Source: Hyphomicrobiales bacterium (GTDB lineage Bacteria; Pseudomonadota; Alphaproteobacteria; Rhizobiales; Rhizobiaceae). Taken from it: a stretch of DNA of 64,000 nt. The DNA lies in contig RXJA01000062.1 of assembly GCA_003963455.1 (NCBI GenBank), forward strand, positions 1 through 64,000, in the 5' to 3' direction. This document shows positions 27,769-36,645 of this stretch, one piece after another. The notes below the pieces were generated by a model. That model ran no database searches and was not told where the DNA came from. It was given only the letters and a program-made list of their open reading frames with translations. The position numbers and the translations under genes were made by a program. Within the stretch, counting starts at the first letter, position 1, and every line of letters begins with the position of its first letter.

Positions 27769-29271
27769 CTATTGACGCGTGGGATCAAGCACCTCTGCCG
27801 CGCCTTCGGCGTGGAGGATCGGGGCGCTTGCGGGAGCCGAGATTTCGACCTCCCATCCTGCTTCGGGACGCAGCGCGGCAACGATCGGTCCGAGCGCAAA
27901 CGCGACGATCACCGACACAACCACACCGAATGCGGCGATGGCGTTGTCGCCCACGAGGACCATGATATTCCACAGGACGATGATCAGCGTTGTGACGAGT
28001 CCAATCAGGGCGAGCGTTGGCGCGATCGTGGCGCGCCAGGCCCCGACTCCGAGAAATGGACGGCGCTGGAAGAAGACAATCGATGATGCGGCTGAAACGA
28101 CGAGCAGCGCGATATATCCGAGCGATGCAAGCCCCACGAGCCAGGTGTAGAATTGTGACACGGGGTCGAGCTTGGCGAGGACGCCGAACGCTATGAAGGC
28201 GATGGCCGCAGCGCTGAGCGTCAGGCTGGCAACGTGCGGCGAAGCAAAGCGTTGGTGCACACCTGACCAGATCGCCGGGAGAAGATCACGATTGGCCAAC
28301 GAAAACATATACCGCGCGACGACATTGTGGAACGTCAGCACGCAGGCGAAGATGCTCGTGACGAATAGGATCCGAACAAGATCGGCACCAACCTGGCCAA
28401 GATAATCGCCAGCGAGATTGGGCAGTACGGCGTCGGGCGCCGCGTGCGATGCCTCAACGATCGCCTTTTCTCCGCCGCCGCTAAGCATCGCCCAGCTGGT
28501 GAAGGAATAGAAGATCGCAATGAAAAGCACCGCGATATAGGTGGCACGCGGCAGTGTACGCTCCGGATCGCGTGCCTCGTCCCGAAACACAACCGTTGCC
28601 TCGAAGCCTATAAAACCAAGCACCGCAAAAAGGAAAGCGACCCCGGGTGCTCCGGAGAGGACTTCGGACATGCTCAGGAAGCCGCCGGAGAACCCGCGCC
28701 CATGGCCAGCCGTGAAGACAATCGCTGCATCGAGTACCAGAACGATCACGACTTCGGCCGCCAGCAGTACGGCGAGAATCTTCCCGGAAAATTCGATGTT
28801 TTGGTATCCGACGAAGCCCACCACAAGCAGGGAGAGAACGCTCCAGAGCCACCACGGCATGCTGGGTCCGCCGTATGAGGTCACGAGCGAGTTGATCGCG
28901 GGCCCAAGCAGTCCGTACATCCCAACGTAAAGGGTGAAGTAGGAAAGGAGCGCCGCGTATCCCGTGCCGATACCCGTTCGCCGCCCAATTCCCACAAAAG
29001 CGTATGAATAGAATGCACCCGCAGTCGGAACATATCGGCTCATCTCGGTGAACCCGACTGAGAAGAGGACGAGGATGACACCCGTCACCAGGAACATTGT
29101 GGGAAGGCCCGCTCCGTTGCCGAACGCGAAAGCGAGCGGAACAGGACCGCCGACAACTGTCAGAGGCGCAGCTCCCGCCACGACCATCAGAACGATACTT
29201 GTCAGCGTGAGCCGCCCCTCAAGTCTGGTGTGACCGCGGCGAACTTCGACTCTCTGCGCTCCAGTTGGCAT
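27769..29271 (-). CDS. APC-superfamily amino acid/amine permease
   Basis: A 500-aa polytopic transporter with about 12 membrane spans. The first span shows LTLTSIVLMVVAGAAPLTVV; the conserved region between spans contains FGFIGFEATVVFRDEARDPE-like sequence (GFEA..RDEARDPERTLPRA), typical of the amino acid/amine permease group. Start ATG at 29271. It is transcribed towards nitrilase 2 and preceded by a 36-bp perfect palindrome. It probably imports an amine, amino acid or nitrile-containing analogue for the nitrilase. Confidence 0.87.
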   Translation of the reverse strand: MPTGAQRVEVRRGHTRLEGRLTLTSIVLMVVAGAAPLTVVGGPVPLAFAFGNGAGLPTMFLVTGVILVLFSVGFTEMSRYVPTAGAFYSYAFVGIGRRTGIGTGYAALLSYFTLYVGMYGLLGPAINSLVTSYGGPSMPWWLWSVLSLLVVGFVGYQNIEFSGKILAVLLAAEVVIVLVLDAAIVFTAGHGRGFSGGFLSMSEVLSGAPGVAFLFAVLGFIGFEATVVFRDEARDPERTLPRATYIAVLFIAIFYSFTSWAMLSGGGEKAIVEASHAAPDAVLPNLAGDYLGQVGADLVRILFVTSIFACVLTFHNVVARYMFSLANRDLLPAIWSGVHQRFASPHVASLTLSAAAIAFIAFGVLAKLDPVSQFYTWLVGLASLGYIALLVVSAASSIVFFQRRPFLGVGAWRATIAPTLALIGLVTTLIIVLWNIMVLVGDNAIAAFGVVVSVIVAFALGPIVAALRPEAGWEVEISAPASAPILHAEGAAEVLDPTRQ

Positions 29272-29330
29272 GTCCGACCTCTCTTTCTAGCCCCTTGCAA
29301 CGGAAGCACACTGTCGGTGCTCTTCCTCCC

Positions 29331-29366
29331 GTGCAAATTCTGCTGATCGATCAGCAGAATTTGCAC
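29331..29366. promoter_or_regulatory. Perfect 36-bp palindrome, likely operator of the tandem TetR protein
   Basis: GTGCAAATTCTGCTGATC (29331-29348) is followed directly by its exact reverse complement (29349-29366) with no spacer. It lies 60 bp upstream of the permease start and downstream of the tandem TetR gene, in a 285-bp gap. TetR-family dimers bind palindromes of 15-30 bp, and a regulator with two HTH domains could cover a longer one. The palindrome is certain; the regulator pairing is inferred. Confidence 0.7.
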
Positions 29367-29556
29367 ACTAAGTTGCATTGGTTCGCAGAGTCAACTCCCT
29401 CGAATTCGGAACATATTGTCGGAGCAGGAACGGGATTCCGTGCCCGCGTCCGCTGGGTGTCTCGGATCTTCGAACTAGATATCGAGCAGATAACCCCGCG
29501 ATCGACAAAGCGGGCTCACTCGGCGCGAATGAGCTGGCGGGATCAATTGCGCTGAA

Positions 29557-30894
29557 CTACCGACCAGGCGCGGATGCCGTGTCGGGCCGCAGCACCGCTT
29601 TGCAAAGGCACTCCAGTGCCGGTTTGGGATCGAAGTTTCGGGGGTCGTACAGGTGTTGGAGGCTCAATCCAATCAGAGAAGAGGTGTATAGCCGTGCCAG
29701 GCCGACATAGTTCGTGTGTGAGCCGCCAGGTGCGGCAGCCTTGAGGAAGGAGGCGATCGTAAGATGGATATAGTCGTTTGCATCTCTGGCAAGCGCCGCC
29801 AAAGATGGGGTTTGCAGGATCAGGGGTAGCATCAGTATCACAAGCGCGAAAGGAGACTTTGGCCGAAAGTACCGGGTTGCCAGATCGTGAGCAGTGAAGC
29901 CGCCTCGCTTGTTCAGATGCTGCTCGATGCTGATGATCAAATCGCGTAGCGCTGCCGCGGCCACGGCGTCGAGGAACTTCTTCTTGTTTCCGAAGTGGTA
30001 GCCGACCGACGGGCGCGACTCCCCGGATTCCTTGGCACATGCCTCGAGCGAAACAGACCTGACCCCGCCCGTACGGATTAGATTCTGACCGGCCTCAATG
30101 AGCCGCCGAGCGGTTCCCGCGGACGGTAATTCGTCGAACAATGGGCGAACCGGTTTGGAATCGTCCCGACGATCGACCGCATCGCGTGGCGGAGCTGAAC
30201 GAACGCCGGCGGCAACCTTCAAGATATGCGAGAGAAGTTCAAAGACCACATCTTGACTGTGTTCTCGGGCTGAAACCAGCGCATCAATCGGAATTCCCTC
30301 GCCCGCAGCCAGTGCGAGAGCTGCCCGTCCCGCGACGTCAGCATCGGCAAGCCCCGGAGCCGCGAAGAACGGGCGGTTGATCTCAAGTCGATAGGTTTCA
30401 TAAATAAGTGCCACGTTCTCGCGAATGCCGGGATTTGGAACGACGTGGGCGACCAGGTCGACATAGGTTCTATAAAGCCCCGGCTTCCGCGCGATCTTGG
30501 CGTGGAACTCGACCAGAGCATCGATCCGAGCGCCTTGGCCGGTGGGCATCGCATTTAGACGAGCGACGAACTCCACGACGATGTCGCGCCACAGCGAATC
30601 GAGCAAAAGCGCTTCCAACTTCTCCATCGATGAGAAGTGGTAGAGAACGAGCGATGTGGATTCACCAGCCTCTCGGGCTATTGCCCTCAAGCTGAGCTTC
30701 TCAGCTCCGTCGCGCACGACTACGCGCTGCGCTGCTTGCAGAATACCAAGGGCACGCGGTGAGTAGTCCTCGCGGAGGTCAATGTTGAGAGTGGATTGTG
30801 CGCTCTGTCGGGTCGATGGAGTGTCCCTGTTTGGATCCTGGCGCCTTCGCCTCGGGCGCGGGGTGGACTTGTCGATACGGTCTTGCACTTTCAT
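29557..30894 (-). CDS. Tandem (fused) double TetR-family regulator
   Basis: A 445-aa protein made of two complete TetR-type units. The first HTH is at about 48-93 (ILQAAQRVVVRDGAEKLSLR, then IAREAGESTSLVLYHFSSME) and is followed by a ligand domain. The second HTH is at about 258-305 (LIEAGQNLIRTGGVRSVSLE, then CAKESGESRPSVGYHFGNKK) with its own ligand domain. The linker is Arg/Asp/Pro-rich. Typical TetR proteins have 190-220 aa and one HTH. It is the apparent regulator of the permease-nitrilase operon downstream on the same strand. Confidence 0.87.
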   Translation of the reverse strand: MKVQDRIDKSTPRPRRRRQDPNRDTPSTRQSAQSTLNIDLREDYSPRALGILQAAQRVVVRDGAEKLSLRAIAREAGESTSLVLYHFSSMEKLEALLLDSLWRDIVVEFVARLNAMPTGQGARIDALVEFHAKIARKPGLYRTYVDLVAHVVPNPGIRENVALIYETYRLEINRPFFAAPGLADADVAGRAALALAAGEGIPIDALVSAREHSQDVVFELLSHILKVAAGVRSAPPRDAVDRRDDSKPVRPLFDELPSAGTARRLIEAGQNLIRTGGVRSVSLEACAKESGESRPSVGYHFGNKKKFLDAVAAAALRDLIISIEQHLNKRGGFTAHDLATRYFRPKSPFALVILMLPLILQTPSLAALARDANDYIHLTIASFLKAAAPGGSHTNYVGLARLYTSSLIGLSLQHLYDPRNFDPKPALECLCKAVLRPDTASAPGR

Positions 30895-31064
30895 TTTCGA
30901 TATTGTCCACCACCTTCCAATTGCTATGCCAAAGCGAGCACCCTGCGAAACTCGCGAAGATTTGCTGGTGCAAAAGCACAGATTGCCCCGTAGTCCACTG
31001 CGCAGGCTAAATCAAAGCGGCAAATGCGCCTTGGATCAACGGATTCGGCGATGCTGTGAGCTCC

Positions 31065-32060
31065 TCAGTTCTCTCTTGCCATTTCTGTATGTATGCGGCT
31101 TCTTTCCTCAAACTCTGACAGCACGCGAGTTATCCACGCCCGGAACCGGTCGATCCGCTCATCCGCCGCGTTCGGCGCCGTCACGAGATAGTACCCACCG
31201 ACACGAATATCGGTTTCGAAGAGCTCGACGAGCTGTCTCTGGCTGATTTCGTCGGCGACCATCAGATTGCTGGTCAGCGCGACGCCCTGACCGGCAAGGG
31301 CCGCGTCAAATCCGAGATTTGCGTCCCACAGACGAGGACCCTTGAGCGGCCGATCGAGCTTCACTCCAGCTTGCATGAACCAGCTCGTCCATTGCGCATA
31401 GGATTCCTCGTGTATGAGCGGGAGCCGCGTGAGGTCTTCGATCGAGGACGGCACGCCGTTCCGGGCGAGCCATGCCGCACTGACGACAGGAAACATCCGC
31501 GGCTCAAGTAGCGGTATCGCCCGGTCGGGAAGGCGTTTGAAGTCGCCGAAGCCGATCATGATGTCGGCCTCGCCGCGGGAGAAATCCGGCATCTGGTCGA
31601 TCGCACGAAGCAAGACCTCACCAGAAGATACGACTGCGCGAACCTCATCGAAGCGCGGAATCAGCCACCGCGTGGCGAGGCCAGGGAAGCACCATATCTG
31701 GAGCTCGTCGACGCCGGCTTTGGCGCGCAGTTGCGCCGAGATATTGGCAATCGACTGAAACGCCACGGAGGTGGCACCGTACAACGACTCGCCCTCCGGC
31801 GTGAGCGCTACACCGCGCGGACCCGCCGCCAAGAGCTTCCAGCCGATCCACGCTTCGAGACTGCGGACGTGCCGGCTGACTACTGTATGACTGATGCCGA
31901 TGTCGTTGGCAGCCTTGCGCATGCTCCCCGTGCGGCCAGCGGCCTCGAAGGCGCGCAACATGGTGAGTGGCGGGAGTCGTCCTGCCAGGGGCCGGTCTGG
32001 GTCGTAGCGAATTCCGCTTGGCTTCTTCCGAAGCGTGGTGCTCGTCATCAGAGATCGCAA
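31065..32060 (-). CDS. LysR-family regulator next to gabT/gabD
   Basis: A 331-aa LysR-type regulator of the GcvA-like group. HTH: LTMLRAFEAAGRTGSMRKAA and NDIGISHTVVSRHVRSLEAW. The effector domain begins near residue 120. Starts at 32060 or 32048 (MTSTTLRKK) are both possible. It diverges from gabT, and a 21-bp inverted repeat lies 2 bp upstream of its start codon, so it probably represses itself and controls gabTD. Confidence 0.87.
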   Translation of the reverse strand: MRSLMTSTTLRKKPSGIRYDPDRPLAGRLPPLTMLRAFEAAGRTGSMRKAANDIGISHTVVSRHVRSLEAWIGWKLLAAGPRGVALTPEGESLYGATSVAFQSIANISAQLRAKAGVDELQIWCFPGLATRWLIPRFDEVRAVVSSGEVLLRAIDQMPDFSRGEADIMIGFGDFKRLPDRAIPLLEPRMFPVVSAAWLARNGVPSSIEDLTRLPLIHEESYAQWTSWFMQAGVKLDRPLKGPRLWDANLGFDAALAGQGVALTSNLMVADEISQRQLVELFETDIRVGGYYLVTAPNAADERIDRFRAWITRVLSEFEERSRIHTEMAREN

Positions 32061-32061
32061 T

Positions 32062-32082
32062 GTGGTGCATCGAATGCACCAC
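32062..32082. promoter_or_regulatory. Inverted repeat between LysR gene and gabT
   Basis: GTGGTGCAT-CGA-ATGCACCAC has perfect 9-bp arms and a 3-bp centre. It abuts the LysR start codon and lies 86 bp upstream of gabT. It is the strongest candidate LysR-binding site in this divergent region. Confidence 0.6.
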
Positions 32083-32167
32083 TATGACATAGTCCATCTC
32101 ATACCAGAAGCTGTAGCGGCGCCGTTATCGTGGGGATTGGTACCCCGATGGCAGAGCGAGCTTCATC

Positions 32168-33457
32168 ATGACGAATACCGACCTACAGGCGCGCCGCACC
32201 GATGCGGTGCCGCGCGGCATCTCCACCGCTTATCCCAAATTCGTCGCCCGCGCCGAGGGCTCGGAGATCTGGGATGTGGAAGGCAACCGCTACATCGACT
32301 TCGCGGGCGGCATCGCCGTGCTCAATACCGGCCATCGCCATCCCAAGGTGATCGAGGCGGTCAAGAAGCAGCTGGACGCCTATACGCACACCGCTTTCCA
32401 GATCCTGCCCTACGAGCCCTATGTCGAGGTCTGCGAGCGTCTCGCGGCACTTGCGCCAATCAAAGACGCCAAGGCGATCCTGTTCTCGACCGGCGCGGAG
32501 GCGGTGGAGAACGCCGTCAAGATCGCCCGCGCCTCGACGGGCCGTGCAGGAGTGGTTGCGTTCACGGGCGGTTTTCATGGTCGCACAACGATGACGATGG
32601 CGCTTTCCGGCAAGGTGGCGCCCTACAAGACCAAGTTCGGCATCGCCCCGCCCGGTGTCTTCCATGTGCCGTTCCCTGTACCCCAGCATGGCACCAGCAT
32701 CGCCGATACGCTGAAGGCACTGGACTACGTGTTTCGCGCCGACATTGGCCCGGACAACGTGGCGGCGATCATCATCGAGCCGGTGCAGGGCGAGGGTGGA
32801 TTCCATCCCGCCCCGCCTGAACTTCTCGAGCGGCTACGCGGCATCTGCGACCAGCACGGAATTGTGCTCATCGCCGACGAAGTGCAGACCGGTTTTGCCC
32901 GCACTGGCAAGATGTTCGGGATCGAGCATTCCGGAATTGAGCCCGACCTCATCACAGTGGCCAAGTCGCTGGCCGGCGGCTTTCCGTTGTCGGGCGTCAT
33001 CGGTCGCGCTGCCATCATGGAGGCGGCCGAGCCGGGAGGCCTCGGTGGGACCTATGCGGGCAACCCGATCGCCTGCGCTGCCGCCTTGGCGGTCTTCGAC
33101 GTGATCGCCGAGGAACGGCTGATCGAACGCGCCAACGCCATCGGCGAGCGTATCAAGGGGCGGATCGGTGCGATCGCCAAGCGAAACGACATCGTGCCGA
33201 TTGCCGCGATCCGCGGGCCGGGCGCGATGGTGGCATTCGATATCGTCACCGAAATCGGCGGCGACACGCCGGACGCGGCCGCTACCAAACGCGTGACGCA
33301 GGCGGCACTCGACAGCGGCCTCGTGCTGCTGTCGTGTGGTGTTCATGGCAATACGATCCGCATCCTCAACCCGCTGACCATCAGCGATGCCCTGCTTGAG
33401 GAAGGGCTGGACCGCCTCGAAGACGCTCTCAAGGCCGCGCTAACGGTGGGGGTCTGA
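32168..33457 (+). CDS. gabT: 4-aminobutyrate (GABA) aminotransferase
   Basis: A 429-aa class III PLP aminotransferase. The PLP Lys is in TVAKSLAGGFPLSGV, and IADEVQTGFARTGK supplies the cofactor Asp. STGAEAVENAVKIAR, AFTGGFHGRTTMTMALSGK and EPVQGEGGF are typical of GabT. It converts GABA and 2-oxoglutarate to succinate semialdehyde and glutamate. It lies one base before gabD. A related omega-amino acid such as 5-aminovalerate or beta-alanine is a possible alternative substrate. Confidence 0.92.
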   Translation: MTNTDLQARRTDAVPRGISTAYPKFVARAEGSEIWDVEGNRYIDFAGGIAVLNTGHRHPKVIEAVKKQLDAYTHTAFQILPYEPYVEVCERLAALAPIKDAKAILFSTGAEAVENAVKIARASTGRAGVVAFTGGFHGRTTMTMALSGKVAPYKTKFGIAPPGVFHVPFPVPQHGTSIADTLKALDYVFRADIGPDNVAAIIIEPVQGEGGFHPAPPELLERLRGICDQHGIVLIADEVQTGFARTGKMFGIEHSGIEPDLITVAKSLAGGFPLSGVIGRAAIMEAAEPGGLGGTYAGNPIACAAALAVFDVIAEERLIERANAIGERIKGRIGAIAKRNDIVPIAAIRGPGAMVAFDIVTEIGGDTPDAAATKRVTQAALDSGLVLLSCGVHGNTIRILNPLTISDALLEEGLDRLEDALKAALTVGV

Positions 33458-33458
33458 T

Positions 33459-34904
33459 ATGCGGCGGTTGGACGATCCCACCCTGCTCAAGCAGCAGGCG
33501 TTCATCAACGGCGCCTTCGTTGGCGAACCGAGCGTGCCCGTGACCAATCCATCGACGGGTGAGTCGATCGTCTCGGTGCCCGACCTGGGAGCGGCTTACG
33601 CCGAAGCAGCCGTCGACGCAGCGGCCGCGGCGTTCCATCCCTGGGCTGCACTGACGGCAAAGCAGCGCAGCGCAATTGTGCGGCGCTGGTTCGACCTCAT
33701 CGTCACCAACCGCAAGGATCTCGCCACCATCCTCACCAGCGAGCAGGGCAAGCCCTTTGCCGAGGCTCTCGGCGAGATCGATTACGCGGCGGCCTATGTC
33801 GAGTTCTACGCCGAGGAAGCCAAGCGCGTGGCCGGCGAAATCCTGCCCTCGCACCGGAGCGACGCGCGCATAACGGTTCTGCGCCAGCCGATCGGCGTCG
33901 TGGCCGCCATCACGCCCTGGAACTTCCCGGCGGCTATGATCACGCGCAAGATCGCACCGGCTCTCGCGGCCGGCTGCACTGTCGTGGTGAAGCCTGCCCC
34001 GGAAACGCCATTGACGGCACTGGCGCTGGCCGAGCTCGCGCAGCGCGCCGGCTTCCCGGCCGGCGCCATCAACGTCGTGACCGGTGACGCGGTTGCGATC
34101 GGCAAGGTGCTGACCAGCCACCCCAAGGTACGCTTTGTCGGCTTCACCGGATCGACACCGGTGGGCAAGCTGCTGATGGCGCAGGCGTCGACGACCGTGA
34201 AGAAGGTGGCGCTCGAGCTGGGCGGCAATGCGCCCTTCATCGTGTTCGATGACGCCGATCTCGATGCGGCCGTCGACGGCGCCATCGCCTCCAAATACCG
34301 AAACACCGGACAGACCTGCGTCTGCACCAACCGCTTCTATGTCCAGCGGGGAATCCACAATCGCTTCGTCGAGAGGCTGGCGCAGGGGGTGCGCACGCTT
34401 CCCGTCGGCGACGGCTTCGCCGATGGGGTGCTGCAGGGACCGCTGATCACCGAAAAGGCGGTCGCTAAGGTCGAAAGCCATGTGGCCGATGCTGTCGAAA
34501 AGGGGGCGTCACTGATCGTCGGCGGCAAACGTCACGCGCTCGGCGGCACCTTCTACGAGCCGACGCTGCTGACCGGCGCCACCGCAGGCATGAAGCTGGC
34601 GCGCGAGGAAACCTTCGGTCCGGTGGCGGCAGTCTTTGCCTTCGACAGCGAGGACGAGGTGATCGCAGCGGCCAACGACACCGAGAGCGGCCTCGCCGCC
34701 TACTTCTACACCCGTGACGTCGGACGGGTCTTCCGTGTCCTGGAGCGGCTCGAATACGGCATGGTGGGCGTCAACACCGGATTGATCTCGACCGAGCTCG
34801 CTCCCTTCGGCGGGGTCAAGGAGAGCGGCAACTCTCGTGAGGGTTCGCATCACGGAATTCATGAGTTCACGGAATTGAAATACGCCTGTATCGGCGGCTT
34901 GTGA
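33459..34904 (+). CDS. gabD: Succinate-semialdehyde dehydrogenase (NAD(P)+)
   Basis: A 481-aa aldehyde dehydrogenase. Cofactor-binding ITPWNFPAAMITRKIAPALA, GFTGSTPVGKLL, the catalytic Glu in LELGGNAPFIVFDDAD, and the nucleophilic Cys in NTGQTCVCTNRFYV are all present. GQTCVC with the second Cys nearby is typical of GabD. It oxidises the gabT product to succinate and completes GABA entry into the citrate cycle. The nitrile hydratase operon runs convergently from 14 bp downstream. Confidence 0.92.
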   Translation: MRRLDDPTLLKQQAFINGAFVGEPSVPVTNPSTGESIVSVPDLGAAYAEAAVDAAAAAFHPWAALTAKQRSAIVRRWFDLIVTNRKDLATILTSEQGKPFAEALGEIDYAAAYVEFYAEEAKRVAGEILPSHRSDARITVLRQPIGVVAAITPWNFPAAMITRKIAPALAAGCTVVVKPAPETPLTALALAELAQRAGFPAGAINVVTGDAVAIGKVLTSHPKVRFVGFTGSTPVGKLLMAQASTTVKKVALELGGNAPFIVFDDADLDAAVDGAIASKYRNTGQTCVCTNRFYVQRGIHNRFVERLAQGVRTLPVGDGFADGVLQGPLITEKAVAKVESHVADAVEKGASLIVGGKRHALGGTFYEPTLLTGATAGMKLAREETFGPVAAVFAFDSEDEVIAAANDTESGLAAYFYTRDVGRVFRVLERLEYGMVGVNTGLISTELAPFGGVKESGNSREGSHHGIHEFTELKYACIGGL

Positions 34905-34918
34905 GCCGGTTCCTGGGA

Positions 34919-35335
34919 TCAATCCTGCAAATCGACGGCGAGGGGATCACGACCATTCTTGCGGGTGAGCTGTTCGGTGCGAACAGCCTCAACCGTCTCG
35001 TGGATCCGCTCGACCTGCTCGTCGACATCTTTGTCGGTGATGAAGCCCTCGGCAACCAGGGTCTCATGGGCCGCCTCGAGCCAGCAATCGAAATAGTGCA
35101 GGTCGATTTCCTCTGCGTTTAGGCACCCGGATTCCGGTTGGTTCGCCGCGATGTGGCCAACAAGCCGCTTCTGAAACGACGTCCAGGGAATGCGACCGTC
35201 CTTGACGAGTGAGACGATCAGCGAAAACACCCGCGCATGCCATGCGACGCGAAACAGCGGCTCACCTTCAGATCGCACCGGCAGGGTGCTCGCAGCGAGC
35301 GCAGCAACGTGTTCGGACAGTCTAGAGGCGGTCAA
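34919..35335 (-). CDS. Nitrile hydratase accessory protein (P14K-like activator)
   Basis: A 138-aa accessory protein related to the nitrile hydratase beta subunit N-terminus; it delivers cobalt to the alpha subunit by subunit swapping. Family features are PVRSEGEPLFRVAWHARVFS, RIPWTSFQKRLVGHI and HYFDCWLEAAHETLVAEGFI. The TTG at 35335 has GGAGG 6 bp upstream and is the likely start; a TTG at 35350 is possible. It overlaps the beta gene by 14 bp. Its place last in the operon is the usual alpha-beta-activator order. Confidence 0.88.
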   Translation of the reverse strand: MTASRLSEHVAALAASTLPVRSEGEPLFRVAWHARVFSLIVSLVKDGRIPWTSFQKRLVGHIAANQPESGCLNAEEIDLHYFDCWLEAAHETLVAEGFITDKDVDEQVERIHETVEAVRTEQLTRKNGRDPLAVDLQD

Positions 35336-35990
35336 GGTACGCCTCCGCAAGATCTAGGAAAAGAAGGTCGGACGGACTTTCCGCATCATCACCCCAGAGA
35401 GCGGCGGCGGCAAATGCCACGGCGTAGCAATGCTGCGGCGACGGTCCTTGCCCGCGCGCGACCGTATCGGCGAACTGAAACACCCCATGATCGGCGACGA
35501 TCTCGCCAACCCGTCCACGGACGTAACGCGGCACACGAGTATGGCCTGCTGGCGCGTCGGTGCGAACGCGAATCTTCTCACCGACGGTGAAACCAGGCGA
35601 GCGAGTTTCGGCAGGAAACTTGAGCTGCACGCCTTGTTTCATTGCTTGAACGAGGGCATCGGGACCGGTCGGCCGATGCCGAGCTAGGTCGACGTCGAAT
35701 TCCTTCTTGCCGGTCCGCAGTTCGCTCGCATTGGCGAGGCCCGCGTCCTTGAGCAGTTCCGACGTCGCGATCGCCCACTTCTCGAAGTAATCCATGCGCA
35801 GATAGTCGATTGGCGCTATCTGCTCGATCTTGTAGCGGTGCATGTCGGCGCAGAAGGGTGTTGGACCGGCGAGGGCCTGGGCGAGACCGAAGGAACGTCG
35901 CTGCCAATCGTGTTTGAAGACGTAGTCGCCCTCGACGATCGGAATGGCACCGAAACCGTGCATGCCGCCCAGGTCGTGAATGCCGTGCAT
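35322..35990 (-). CDS. nthB: Nitrile hydratase beta subunit
   Basis: A 222-aa beta subunit. The N-terminus MHGIHDLGGMHGFGAIPIVE is the family hallmark. The conserved Arg residues that hold the oxidised cysteines of the alpha subunit lie in ADMHRYKIEQI (about 52) and PRYVRGRVGEIVADHG (about 155-160). The C-terminal SH3-like domain (FTVGEKIRVRTDAPAGHTRV) is present. It pairs with the alpha subunit in the cytoplasm. It ends inside the accessory gene and starts 13 bp after the alpha stop. Confidence 0.93.
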   Translation of the reverse strand: MHGIHDLGGMHGFGAIPIVEGDYVFKHDWQRRSFGLAQALAGPTPFCADMHRYKIEQIAPIDYLRMDYFEKWAIATSELLKDAGLANASELRTGKKEFDVDLARHRPTGPDALVQAMKQGVQLKFPAETRSPGFTVGEKIRVRTDAPAGHTRVPRYVRGRVGEIVADHGVFQFADTVARGQGPSPQHCYAVAFAAAALWGDDAESPSDLLFLDLAEAYLDRL

Positions 35991-36003
35991 CGTTTGGCAA
36001 CTC

Positions 36004-36636
36004 CTATAGCAAAGCCGTCCCGATCATTCCGTCGCGCGTGACGAGGCGGGCAAGGTCGGTCGCCGACAGTTTTTCCGTTCCGTTCGGCCGCTGCGGCAGG
36101 ACCATGTAGCGAAGCTCCGCTGTGCTGTCCCAGACCTGCACCCGTGTCTTCGCTGGCAGGTCCACGCCGAATTCGCGCAGCACCGCGCGAGGCTCCCGCA
36201 CCACGCGCGAGCGGTAGGCGCTGCCTTTGTACCAGGCTGGCGGCAGACCAAGCACGGCCCATGGGTAACAGGAGCACAGGGTGCAGACGATCACATTATG
36301 AATGCCATCGATATTCTCCACCACGCGCATGTGCTCGCCCTGGTAGCCCTTGAACCCCATCGAGTGGATGGCGGCTGTGCCGTCTTCGAGGAGCCATTTT
36401 TTGAATGCCGGATCGGTCCAGGCGCGCGCGACCACGGCCGCCCCGTTGCGAGGGCCGGTCTGACGCTCGTAGTACTCCACGACGCTGTCTAGAGCCGCAG
36501 GGTCGACGAGCCCCTTGGCAATCATCAGTTCCTCGAGCGCCCGGACCCGCAATGCCGCGCCCTCCTCGATCGGGTCGTGGTCATGCCCATGGTCATCGCT
36601 ATGATGGTGACCGTGGTGGTCCTCCTCCGCCGCCAT
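36004..36636 (-). CDS. nthA: Nitrile hydratase alpha subunit, cobalt type, His-rich N-terminus
   Basis: A 210-aa catalytic subunit that hydrates nitriles to amides. The metal claw is C118-T-L-C-S-C123; Thr in the second position marks the cobalt type, whereas iron types have Ser. [17 protein letters not shown] follows as usual. Residues 7-20 carry eight His ([14 protein letters not shown]), which most alpha subunits lack; this segment may bind cobalt before insertion. The ATG at 36636 has GAGGAG just upstream. It starts 9 bp after the amidase stop. Confidence 0.93.
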   Translation of the reverse strand: MAAEEDHHGHHHSDDHGHDHDPIEEGAALRVRALEELMIAKGLVDPAALDSVVEYYERQTGPRNGAAVVARAWTDPAFKKWLLEDGTAAIHSMGFKGYQGEHMRVVENIDGIHNVIVCTLCSCYPWAVLGLPPAWYKGSAYRSRVVREPRAVLREFGVDLPAKTRVQVWDSTAELRYMVLPQRPNGTEKLSATDLARLVTRDGMIGTALL

Positions 36637-36645
36637 GCTCACTCC

